From Polytrichum commune (lineage: Eukaryota; Streptophyta; Polytrichopsida; Polytrichales; Polytrichaceae): a stretch of DNA of 64,000 nucleotides. The DNA lies in assembly GCA_950295325.1 (NCBI GenBank), contig OX485806.1, positions 18,104,001 to 18,168,000 on the forward strand. The letters run 5' to 3'. Shown here piece by piece: positions 34,561-44,717 of the stretch (positions are counted from its first letter, which is position 1; each line of letters begins with the position of its first letter). The position numbers and the translations under genes were made by a program. Under the pieces are notes generated by a model that was not told where the DNA came from, searched no databases, and saw only the letters and a program-made list of their open reading frames with translations.

Positions 34561-35221
34561 CATGATACTCTTCGAGTAGGTACCTTACCTTTTGGCTGCA
34601 TGGTCCCAGTCTGTGAATATTTGTACACTTTCGAGGAATTTTTGAGTTGTTTAGTGCGTAGATATGTAGACTAGGGCACAAGTTTTGAGGTTGAGGATCT
34701 TGCTCATATTCTGCGCGTTTGATTATTTTCACCTCATCAAGTTGCAACATCGAAGTTATGTATGTGGCCCTGCTGGTCGTCAAGTAAGTGGGAATCTGGT
34801 GGGAGAGGTGTAGAGTAATGTTTCTGCGGATGTGAGTGAGTCGGTTACCCAATTCTTGTGAAAGACTTGTCAACATATCGAGTGGAGTGCTTGGGTCTAT
34901 TTGAGAATTCCACGAGTGTTAATTATCAGGCAAAGGATTTTGGGCCCCATAGATTTTTTTACTTTTGAGCCATCTTTGCCTACTTTGTCATTTGATGCGA
35001 ATTTAGATAACTTTGTGTGGGTTCACCAGAGATGACTCAGTGTTAGGTATTTGTGTGCTGGTGATGATGATATTCCTGTTCAGGAATTGCACGATGACAT
35101 GTTGTCTTGAATGAGGGTCACCTGAAAGGTTTGAGCACCTCACTAAGAGATATCAAAAAAAGAAGCAACGATTCTGTGAGTAATTTACTCACGGATTGAC
35201 TGATCCGGTGTTTTTGTGCAG
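34561..35221. other. Probable 5' part or intron of the candidate gene
   Basis: Located between the tandem modules and the first supported exon. Splice-like motifs exist (for example CTGTTCAG at about 35080) but none gives a long open exon. The 114-codon minus-strand open frame at 34532-34876 has no recognised domain. Confidence 0.35.
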
Positions 35222-36688
35222 TGCTAGGGAGCACGAATTGAAGCCTGCAAGAACCAACACTTGTCAAAGCCGTCCAGCTTGTGTCAGGTTACTTAACTTC
35301 CTTTTCTTCTTTGGGATGAGTCCAAAGCCTGAGTCATTTCTCACCGTTTCTTGTCTTAAGATAGTTGTTGAACCATAACTTTGAAGGGTTGCTTTGCATG
35401 CGCTCCTGTTCCTTTCCTTTCGATTAGTTACTTTGGGAAGCAGCTGGCGTACTCCTCTGACAACTGCATGAATAATATTAGTGGCACAGTTTTCTAGGGT
35501 TCAAGATTTTGTTTTATACCTGGCTATCTTCATGATAGCTGCTGGCCATTGTTTGTATGGAATGGTAGTAAGGGATTCCAAACTTCAAGGCTGAGCTGCT
35601 GTGCATCGGAAATGCTCCGGTGATGGCAAGAAATGTCTAACATATGTGAAATGTCATGTGATTACATGTGATCACATGCCCCATTTCGCATAGCGCTACA
35701 TTTCTTCATATTGTTTCAAATGCCCTTCACAATGGTGAGGTTTACTCAACATAACATGCACTGTATGCTTGTAGGATATTTCGATTGACGTAAGGACGAC
35801 TACCAACAACAACGAAGAGAACGCCCCCATTCATGACATTTCTACAAACTTGATGACAACTCAGAAAACGATGAATTTCCCCCAAAAGCTAGGCTACGGT
35901 TCAACAACCGTGGAGTTGTCCTCCTTTTTCAATCCTCCAGACAGGACTCGGCAGGGCTCCCCACGAGGCGATGAACCACGACATAGGTGTGTATAATGCA
36001 AATAAAAAATTCTTCAATTGTATTAGAGATCTCCGAAACATTATTTAGTTTAATCTATGAAGCTTGTTTTCTCTTTCTAAACCCAGGAAACCTTACTCCC
36101 TCTCTTCCAGATTCAGGCTGAAATTGAATCAAGATTTCGCATCAAGCACTTCCATTCCAGAATCAAATATCACTATTGAACCTAGAATCGTGTATATAGT
36201 TTGAGTGCATAGTCTAATCTCTTGGCAACATATGGCCTTTTGGTGTTCATTCTTAACGACAAGCCTTGCCATATACCATTGAGATATAGGTGTCATGTTA
36301 AGAAAGAGTGACCACATAAGGCCCAAATACCTTGGTGTGCGTCCTTGAAGATAAACTTCGATTGACTTCTTGTAACTTCTCATGGTGCAGTTTCCCATGG
36401 AGTTTGACTGTCGACACGGCTTTCGGAGACACAGAGGATGACGGAAGCGGCTGTGGGCACTCTTCGACTGCAACCTTATGTGAAGCGCTTGGCATACCAT
36501 CCCCTACAACTCCAAATTCACCTATTTCTCCTAAATCAGTCCGAGCAAGTGCACCCAGCTTTGCATTTACCGGGGCCGAGCAGCCACAACATACTTCCAA
36601 AGGTGCTCTTGCCAGATCATTCGTCTTTCGAAGAGATGATGTAGAGGTTAAGAGCATTGTGGGTGACTCTACAAAACCCACAAAGTGA
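35222..36688 (+). CDS. Unrecognised spliced gene, 3' exons (5' end not resolved)
   Basis: Three exons join in phase: 35222-35287, about 35796-35986 and 36391-36688, ending in TGA. The first is entered in phase from an exon I could not locate. Visible product is about 185 residues and hydrophilic, with no membrane segment. The second exon is Asn/Thr-rich then Ser/Pro/Arg-rich (KLGYGSTTVELSSFFNPPDR). The third has an acidic stretch (GDTEDDGSG), a Ser-Pro cluster (SPTTPNSPISPKSVRAS) that could be proline-directed phosphorylation sites, and ends SFVFRRDDVEVKSIVGDS. The family is not recognised. Frame continuity over two introns, coding-like composition and good splice sites support a real gene. 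The second acceptor (GTAAG|GAC) is weaker than the others. Confidence 0.5.
36178..36305 (-). repeat. Intronic dispersed repeat, inverted relative to 39477-39620
   Basis: The reverse complement contains ACACCTATAT, TATGGCAAGGCTTG and an AGATTAGAC block in the same order as the plus-strand sequence in an intron of the EYA-like gene. Diverged, no clear ends. Confidence 0.55.
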
Positions 36689-37189
36689 CTTTTACCCAGA
36701 GTCTCTTGTCTAATATGCCCATGATATTGAATTAGGCCCCTGGCATTTGTAATGAGCTTCATACCTATGTCAGAGCCTAAGGTCGCCTACCCAACGCTCC
36801 TTGGAGCAGATCAGGAGTGCAGGCAGGAAGAGATACCTAGCTGTTTGGTGAATAATCTTTATTTAAAGATCATCCTCTTGTGGGGGGAGTGTGAGACCTA
36901 ATTCAAAGATCGCTCACTCTCTTTGGGAAGGAAATTACCTCTAAATCAACCTACGCACATCAGGTATTGGCCATTCTGTTAACTCTTGTCACTTGAGGAA
37001 GTGACCTCTTTCACCAGGTCTTATTGTCTTGTAAATGAAGAAACCAGTCCATGCTAACTATACAGGACATAGAGCCCACCCTTGGAGGGGGCAGTAGTCT
37101 GGAGGCGAAGAGGCTCTGTGTTCATGCTTGCTCCGGCAGGAGCCGGCATTTATATCTACCTATTTGCTAAATATAGTTTCTGCAGAGCA
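36689..37189. other. 3' flank of the unrecognised gene
   Basis: Likely 3' UTR, then intergenic DNA. A block GGCAGTAGTCTGGAGGCGAA near 37090 recurs as GGCAGTAGCTTGCAGGCGAA near 37386. Confidence 0.45.
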
Positions 37190-37575
37190 TCAAGCCAATA
37201 GCTTCAGTGGTTGAGACTCATCTCCACCTTGCAAGTGGTGTGGGTGCCATCCTCCACCGAGCCATGCTAGTGTTTACCTGCTGTGGTCCAGCTTGAGGGG
37301 CTCGGCGAGCTTAGTAGGGGAGGAATTATTGGCGAGCAAGTTGCCCTGGTTACGGCCGTTAGAAAGTGTTCACCTCTTTACTCAAGGCAGTAGCTTGCAG
37401 GCGAAGAGACTCTATAGTTCATCCTAGTGCCTGAAAATATAGGCGTTATCCTTCAGCTGTTGCAGTCATTGTGGGTGTAGTGTTGCATAATATCTAGGCC
37501 TCCTTGTGCAGAAATTTGTTTATATAATTGTTGAGTATTTGTATTGGTTTTGTGGACAATAAAATGAAAGGAAAG
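37190..37575 (+). mobile_element. Possible degenerate SINE
   Basis: An A-box-like TAGCTTCAGTGGTTGAG at about 37198-37214 is followed by SINE-like GC-richer sequence and a terminus ACAATAAAATGAAAGG. The B-box is degenerate and no target duplication was found, so the assignment is tentative. It directly precedes the EYA-like coding start. Confidence 0.35.
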
Positions 37576-37628
37576 GAAATTGATTTTAAAGTCTGGGAAG
37601 CCGAAAAGGCTAATGGGACAATGAAATT

Positions 37629-38409
37629 ATGGCAGAAAATGGAGCTAGCCCATCGTTTTCAACTAGGCTGGTGGGAGGCGCCCAAGAGGAGCTTCTGTCA
37701 ACATCTAGAAAAGCAACAGACATGCGCGGTCCGACAGTGTTTGTGTGGGATTTGGATGAGACACTCATCATCTTCCAAACACTTCTGAATGGTCAGTATG
37801 CGGAGCTCTTTGATGGTTTCAAGGACTCTCACAAAGCTATTTCCCTTGGTCGGCGGTGGGAACGACTCATTCTTGACGTTTGTGATGATTACTTCAATTA
37901 TGAACAGGTGATCTAAGGTTGCTAAGATAATCTCTACTGTCTTCAATCAATTGTATGTTGTCTTTACCATTCAGGTAATGTCTTAAAGGATGGATTGAAC
38001 CTTACCTCACAGCTGATGATTAAACAGGCTAAGGAGTAATGAAGGTAGTGGTCACCATAGCAAATGGAGAATGTACTAATTAAGAATCAGTTAGGGTTTG
38101 AATAGTATTCTTGCTATTAACCTGCCTCTGTAGTCAAGGGTTGGTTCCAATGGAGTGAACTTGACCTGAAGTCTCTGTGAAGTTCAAATAGAGCTTTATG
38201 TAGCTGTGGTTAATTTGGCAAAGAGATGACTAAAATGCATGAAGATATCCCAAACACTGTTGTACAATATCCTCAAGTTGTCCTTCCTAAGGAATAAGGA
38301 ATGCTAGTTGCACTTTTTATGTAATGTGCTACATGTTTTATGGTTATGTTTCACCTTGACATAACTTGAGATATCAGGACTCGAATCACATGGATGCTCT
38401 TTGCAACCC

Positions 38410-38440
<31 letters not shown>

Positions 38441-40869
38441 CAAACCAAATTGTTCTAGTACCATGCACTATAATGATACATATTGAAGATGATTGGCTGC
38501 AATCCTCCTTTTTTGTGAGAATGTGAAGGAAGTTTTGCACTTTCTGTATCTTAGCCCTTGAAAGAAATATTTATTGCAACTGGTTTATGGATTGCCCCAT
38601 AGATTCCAGGTCCAGACATGGTCAGGCTGAAACCAATAATACAATCTGTTACTGGGAAGAATTGCATAAGTTGTGTGTTGCTAGTATTTAATGAAGTGGG
38701 TGCTGACTTTGATGTTCGTGGAGGTAATTCAGGTTGAGGAGTATAATTATGCCCACGTGAATTCACTGCAAGATTACGATGACGGGATCGACCTAGAAGA
38801 TTACGACTTCGAATATGACGATCTGGTGCTGCCACCATTTGATGTGGACAACCTACGAAAACTAACGTACCGGCATCGGTACGCCTGCAACCTGTACAAG
38901 CAGGTCTCCACCTGCCTTTCAACACGATCTTGAAACATTCATAGCTTCGTGCTTGATAAAACAATTGATCTGTGAATCAAGTAATCCTGGAGGACTGGGT
39001 TTCTACATGTTCTTAAATGAACATGACAAGAATCTCCTCTTGTAATACAGATACTAACCATGCTAGTTGACCTGGTTGTTGTATGTCATATACTATTTGT
39101 CCACATTCTTATAGTGTTACATTCTTGTAAGAATTTGACAAACTGCTCAGTGAACCATGAAGACATTCAGGCTTGCAGCAATTCTGTTCTAATGTGCTTG
39201 AAAATGCTTTTGACGGTAGATTGGGTGGTTATACTGCAGGGTCTGGAGGGCTTGTTGAGCATGGATCAGAAAAAGGAATGGCAGGAGTTGTATGAAGCAA
39301 CGGATGAGTTCACTGATCAATGGCTAAGTGGAGGTAATCTATTCTCTTGACTTATTTATCTTGCATTAATTTAAATACCTAGGAATTGGGAGTTGAAGAC
39401 ATAATAAGGGATCATACTAGATTTGGATGTCTGGATTTGTCTGCTGGTTTGTGACCCAGTAAGATTCTGTGAAGTCACAAAAGCATTCTGTTAAGGTATT
39501 CTGTCATTGGACACCTATATTTAACTGGATTATGGCAAGGCTTCCAGTTAGCAATGGATGCCAACAAGACACATGTTACGATGAGATTGGAGCATGTGCT
39601 CTAAATATGATAACTAATCTCAGTTTAATAATTAACACAAGTGGGAGGAACTACCACCTAAAAGGCATCTCTACTCCCATCTGAAAATTGAAGTGACATT
39701 TTTCGTTATAAACAATTGCTAATTAGATGAGACATTCCCGACATGATCCAATGACCCAAATTGTCCATGGAGTTGGAAAGTGCCTACAATAGGGCCACAA
39801 ACTTATTAAGTCTGCATTTTTTGTCAATGAGATTTGAGGCCTTGAAATAGAGCATTTGGCTTGAACCTTGCAACTACAAGGTCAATGTTTCAAGCATAGG
39901 GGTACTGGGAGTAGTCTTTGGATTTGGTGTTTTAAGCTCTCCATTTTCAGCTTCAGGGGCCATAATACCTGATGTAATCTGCAGGTGTTGGATTGTAACT
40001 GAGTTCAATAACTTCACTGTGAAAGGATGACGAGTAGGAGTAGCTTATTGTCTTCAGGAGAGGCAGACATTATCTGCTGGGCATATTTTAATTGGTTGCA
40101 TGTATCGAAGTTTGTGTTTATTGTTTATTGCTTAAGTTCTAATTGGTCTCTAAGGTCTTGGCTTCTTCTGGTGGATCCAGGTAGAAAGAAAGTGGCAGAG
40201 TTTCAGCAGGCAAATCAGATGGCGTTGCAAGAGGAATTCTCAGTGGGAGCCAATGTGTCTGATGGGAGTCCCAAAACTGCGGGGACTGTGGCACTGCCTA
40301 GCACATACAATTTTCTTGTCACCTCTGGCACACTCATTCCGACCCTTGTCAAGTGCATGCTCTTCAAGCTAAACTTTCACTTCCATCATACAAACAGTAT
40401 GCTAATGAAAACCCCTAAACCTTACTTCCACTCTTGGCCTATAAAGGTTTTTCCCTAAAAGAAAATAGCTGATAATAATTAACCTAATATCTGCCCACAA
40501 GCATGTAGGTGTAACAAATGTGGTTTCCTGATTTGCCCCCACAATGCTGATCTGCTGCACCTTTCCTAACAAACTCTATTTGCTTGCAATGGTACTGCAG
40601 TTTTCAGCTCAAGAGAATGTGGTAAACTACAGTGCTTCGAATGGATACGTGACCGCTTCGTCCTGAAAATGCCAAAGTTTTTTGTCCTTGGAGATGGAAT
40701 TGATGAAGAGGAAGCAGCGCGATCACTCCAGTGGCCTTTTCTCAAAATATGTATTGCTCCAGATGGTCCCTATCGGTTACCGGCGATATCATATCGCACC
40801 ATTGAAGAGCACTTGGCCGGTGTGTACAAAGGAGAAGACAGGCTTAACACTTCCGGGTCAAAGCCATAA
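37629..40869 (+). CDS. EYA: Plant EYA-like (eyes absent homologue) HAD-family protein phosphatase
   Basis: EYA proteins are Asp-based HAD phosphatases, acting on phosphotyrosine in animals and also described as active in plants. Exons 37629-37907, 38733-38903, 39240-39333, 40181-40396 and 40601-40869 join in phase to 342 codons; plant EYA is a little over 300. HAD motif I is VWDLDET with the nucleophile Asp codon at 37749 and the second Asp at 37755. The family EYA segments follow: FDGFKDSH, ICDD-type CDDYFNYEQ, YDDGIDLEDYDF, KLTYRHR, ATDEFTDQWLS, motif II-like LVTSGTLIPTLVKC, FSSRECGKLQCFEWIRDRF, acidic motif GDGIDEEEAA and LQWPFLKI. The animal transcription-activating N-terminus is absent, as usual for plants. 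An internal Met at 37722 is an alternative start nearer to the Arabidopsis N-terminus. Confidence 0.93.
38410..38438. repeat. (TA)n microsatellite in intron 1 of the EYA-like gene
   Basis: Pure alternating TA tract of about 28 bases. Confidence 0.9.
39477..39620 (+). repeat. Intronic dispersed repeat (partner of 36178-36305)
   Basis: Contains GACACCTATAT, TATGGCAAGGCTTCC and GAGATTGGAGCATGTGCTCT-like text collinear with the inverted copy in the preceding gene. It lies in the third intron of the EYA-like gene. Confidence 0.5.
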
Positions 40870-41009
40870 TAGTTGGATAATCTTGTATACAATTAACATT
40901 TCCCTTTTTTTTTACTGAGACATGTGTCAATATGTAGGTAATTGAGGATGAGAAGTTTGTGTGCATAGCATGATACCTTTGACAAACTAGATGCCCTCTT
41001 TGTCAGGGA

Positions 41010-41240
41010 GGTGCAAAGTTTTGACATAGGTACCATTTTGTACAGTCACTGTTTACTATCCATGACAATATTTTATCACAAGTTGCTGACAAGAGAAGGT
41101 AGGGTTTTGGCCAACGGATGAACTTATCCATCATCCATGACAATGTCAACTTATTCATCAAATGTGCCATCTGAAAAGTTACCATAGTGACAAAATACCA
41201 TATGATGCAAAATATTATATTTAGTGTAGTTGAGACCAAG
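41010..41240. mobile_element. CACTAAAT-family MITE, inverted shorter copy
   Basis: The reverse complement starts ACACTAAATATAATATTTTG and continues CATATGGTATTTTGTCACTA, matching 43650-44020 and 31886-32262. It lies about 140 bp after the EYA stop codon, possibly in the 3' UTR. Confidence 0.7.
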
Positions 41241-41383
41241 TAATTTAAGTCATCTGGCAGAGGCATGCCACCTTGCAGAAATTATGAAATGCTTGGCAAG
41301 TAGAATGTTCTGGGTAATTAAGTTTCATACAGCACCTGTTTTGTATGGTTTTTGCTCTAAGTTTGTTCAGGCTTTGAGAGGTT

Positions 41384-41860
41384 CACTGGTTTTTTAGACA
41401 GAAGGCCAAGAAGCCAACGCCAAAAGCAAAGAGAACCAAAGGAGATGTGTCCACTTTGGGGGGGGGCCTTGGATGCGCCACACCGCCACGTGGAAAGTAA
41501 CAAAGAACCAAAGAAACACGAACCCCACCAAGGACAACAACCTCCAAGTCACCAAGTGACCAAAGTGCTAAACAACCTGCATACATTGTTGTTTCCAATT
41601 CCATGTAATTTTCATCATATCCCGTCGTCAAGAAACATTCCTAGCACCCCAAGTTTCATCAAAGCCTTTTAGGATAGCTTCTAATCTCAACGAATTTAAC
41701 AATCTTAGCCCAAGCTAGTATGCAGTGCATAATGAGGTCATCCCAAATGAGGTGTTTCATTTTGGACTCATGCCAATGTTCTTGGTTGAACACCCGATCA
41801 TTTTGTTCGATCCAAACAGTCCAAAGTGTAATGCCTTGGAGAAGGTGCCAAATCATTATT
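41384..41860 (-). pseudogene. 3' end of a LINE retrotransposon
   Basis: On the minus strand 41856-41659 encodes ITLWTVWIEQNDRVF followed by WHESKMKHLIWDDLIM. This is the region after the reverse transcriptase in plant L1-type LINEs (zf-RVT neighbourhood, ..LWtiWiERNdrvF..). The following sequence down to about 41390 matches, diverged, the 3' tail of the plus-strand copy at 57840-58455, ending in TTCTGTCTAAAAAACC. Heavily 5'-truncated, as usual for LINE insertions; no enzyme core. Confidence 0.7.
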
Positions 41861-43649
41861 TCTTGTCAAACTTTTTAGGAATCCTCTCTCCGAAGAGGGC
41901 TTGTTTCCAATGGAAGCTATTGTAATTGCCAGTACGGCCTCCACCCAAGGTCACCCAACGCAACCCAATGCTAGCCACGGTCCCCCAATGCCATCCAACA
42001 CCACCCTAGGTCACCCAATGACAACCCATAACCCCAAATCAACCACCCCACTTCAATACCTACCCAACATATGTGGATTTGACAATGAATAGGCCAAACT
42101 AGCTTTGATTAGCATGTGGGTAAGCATATACCCAATTGCCACCTTCATACTCACCCTATACCCCGAAACGGTACCCAATAGGTTGACAGTAATGCACTAT
42201 GCCACCCAATATGTCCACCCTCCATGGGTATATCCACCGAGTGGTATACAACACCCACAAGGGTTGCAGTCACCCTCGAAACACTAGAGGTGACCAAATC
42301 AAGTGACACGCCCTCTCATTGAGCGCTTTACTTGGCCAACTCCATTGTCAACAATATTTAACCCAAACAACTATTGGGGTTGGTGTGCAATGAGAAAACA
42401 AATACTATGCAGGGTTGATTTGGACATGATTTCTTCTAGTGCCACTGGACATCGTTCCAAGAACACAATCCACAACCTCTTTGCCAGAAAAAATAAAAAT
42501 CACCTCGTATCTAACATACATATTCGAAATTGGTGCCAAAGAAAAGGATTCTAGTTTAGTGATTATCTCCAATCACAAGCGTGTAAAGGAAGTCTATTGT
42601 CTTCACCACACATAACCATCAATCACTAGTGGCTAGAGGCATTCAAATACTAAGTGCAGTGAATGAAACTAGTGCCGATGAGGAAATAGCATTTGCTCTA
42701 GTTGGGGAACTTGAATTGAAGGAAGTCAAGTCATGTTGGGGACTTGGCAAATAATTGAGGGGCGTTATGGGTGACAACAAGTGATTGTGTGAGCAACTAG
42801 AGTGTCTAGAACATCAGTTGGTTCAAGAGGAACCACCACTTATCAAAGCGACTTAAATTTGCAGAGTTTATATGAGCCATTAGCTTAGTTGAGTGTCATT
42901 AAGTTGAAGGTTCTTTGGGATGCCCTATGTGATTCTTAGTACGACGTGGAGGTGAACTATATAATTCTTTTGTTTGAGAAAATGGAGGAGTACAAAACTC
43001 TAGCTACTAGTTGAGTTGTTTCGAGTAGGACATTACACAAATGTTGTGGCAATATTTATGGTATATTGTATAGTTTGGAGCACATGGGTTAGGGTTTGGA
43101 CTGTCTGTCTTGAGCTCAGATTGTTGGATGTTGTGTATTGAGCAGTCTTAACCACTTGAACTTGAACAATGGCCAAAAATGCTTCATATCTGAATGTGTA
43201 ACACTCTAAATATGCAGAAAATTTGATAGCGGGTAACTGTGAATTGCTCTCCCTCAAGAGGGACACTAAATAGTCCCTATTAGTGTGGTTGGAAAGTTAG
43301 CATGGAAATAATTAGTGTGGACCATAATAATTTTGTAATCAGGGTGGAATAGCATGAGTGCAAGACTTCCGGGTCTTTCCCTAAATTCCAACACATTGAA
43401 TATTAGTTATAGGACAAAAGTAGTACAAAATAAAAAAAATACCCACATTAATATTCTAGAAAAACAACAAATGTAGCCCACACTAATTTTTTACTAAAAA
43501 TTTAGCGTGGGTTGAAAATTAACATGGGCTCTAGAAAATGCATGTGGCCCACAACAATAGGACTATTTTGTGTACTTGAGTGTGTGAGAGTTGGAAAATC
43601 TTATAATTACCAAACTTCGAGAATATTTCCTTCCACTTAATTACCACAC
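41861..43649. other. Intergenic, transposon-like but not assigned
   Basis: A Pro/Thr/His-rich open stretch (41901-42092) and a frame containing FNPNNYWGWCAMRKQIL (42303-42554) faintly recall copia gag proteins, too weakly to call. From 43280 on, AGTGTGG/CCACACTAAT words recur, suggesting decayed MITEs. Confidence 0.35.
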
Positions 43650-44020
43650 TAAATACGATGTTTAGTGTCATATGGTATTTTATGTCACTATGCTAAATTT
43701 TTTGGATGAAACTTCTTATGGATAAGTGAAAAAATATTGTCATGGATGATGGATGAGTTCATCCATCGGCCAAAACCCTACCTTCTCTTGTCAACAAACT
43801 TGTGATGAAAATATTGTCATGGATGATTGAAATTTGGATGAAAACTCACTTGGTAAGTGACAATAATTGCAACACTGTAAATCTATAATCTCCCCCCCAA
43901 AACATTACAAGGAATGACAAATAACATTGGGTTCACATTTTAGTGTTGGTGACACTACACCGCAGTTTACAATTAGTATTGAGCAAGACAATTAGAATCG
44001 GTGACACTAAATTTCATATT
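43650..44020. mobile_element. CACTAAAT-family MITE, best-preserved copy
   Basis: Ends ACACTAAATACGATGTTTAG and the near-inverse CATATTTAGTGT, i.e. termini that are themselves nearly palindromic. Interior collinear with 31886-32262 and 41010-41240 (inverted). Non-coding. Confidence 0.75.
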
Positions 44021-44717
44021 TAGTGTACTTTCCTATGATCTTATCACAAAGTTAGATCGACTACTTAGAGCATGTTCACAAGTTATCAATACAGACACCT
44101 ATACCCATACCATCAACTCAAAGGTGAATCTTAACAAATTAGGCTCCTGTGAGTTCTCATCATTATCAATGTAGGAGTGATTCCTCTTCTCTAAATCTTC
44201 CGGCCCTTCAAACATGCAACTATTAGAAGGGTGAGTTTCAACTGAGCCTTCACAAGGGAATCAACTATCAATATTCCACAATCTTTGATCATATAGATAA
44301 TCTTAGCTTCAAAACTATTTCCTTAACATGTAAAGCCTTGATATGTTTTGTAAGATGTGAGCTTTGATCATGGGACCCATAATTTATAGTGCTTATATAG
44401 AACACGTGGAACGTGTGGGAAACATAGCGATATGAGTACTCCCCTCTAAAGTAATAGTACCCAACATAGTACCCCTTTGTGTTAGTGTTTGGTGTACAAC
44501 GTGTGATCATGCTCTCAAAACATCAAGTGCGATGATTTTGCACTACTGGAATCCAATGGATTTAATGTCATATTCGTTTGTCAACTTTGTGATATTCTTA
44601 GTTTCCATTGAGAGAAAGTGCCATATTTGTGACATTATTGTGCTCAATAAGTTGACATTAGCGCAGCCAAAACGCATTAGAATTGTATGTTTATCCTGCA
44701 GGCTCTGTGAACTGTAT

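Noticed and set aside
36088..36190. Alternative exon of the unrecognised gene beginning after CCCAG
   Set aside because: It opens in phase but has no usable donor before a stop, and its end overlaps a dispersed repeat.
36298..36762. 154-codon minus-strand open frame
   Set aside because: It is antisense to the third exon of the unrecognised gene; the plus-strand reading has splice support and better coding character.
38551..38964. 137-codon minus-strand open frame
   Set aside because: It is the shadow of exon 2 of the EYA-like gene.
42303..42554. Possible copia gag fragment
   Set aside because: A single NPNNYWGW-type phrase is too short, and no protease, integrase or LTR was found.
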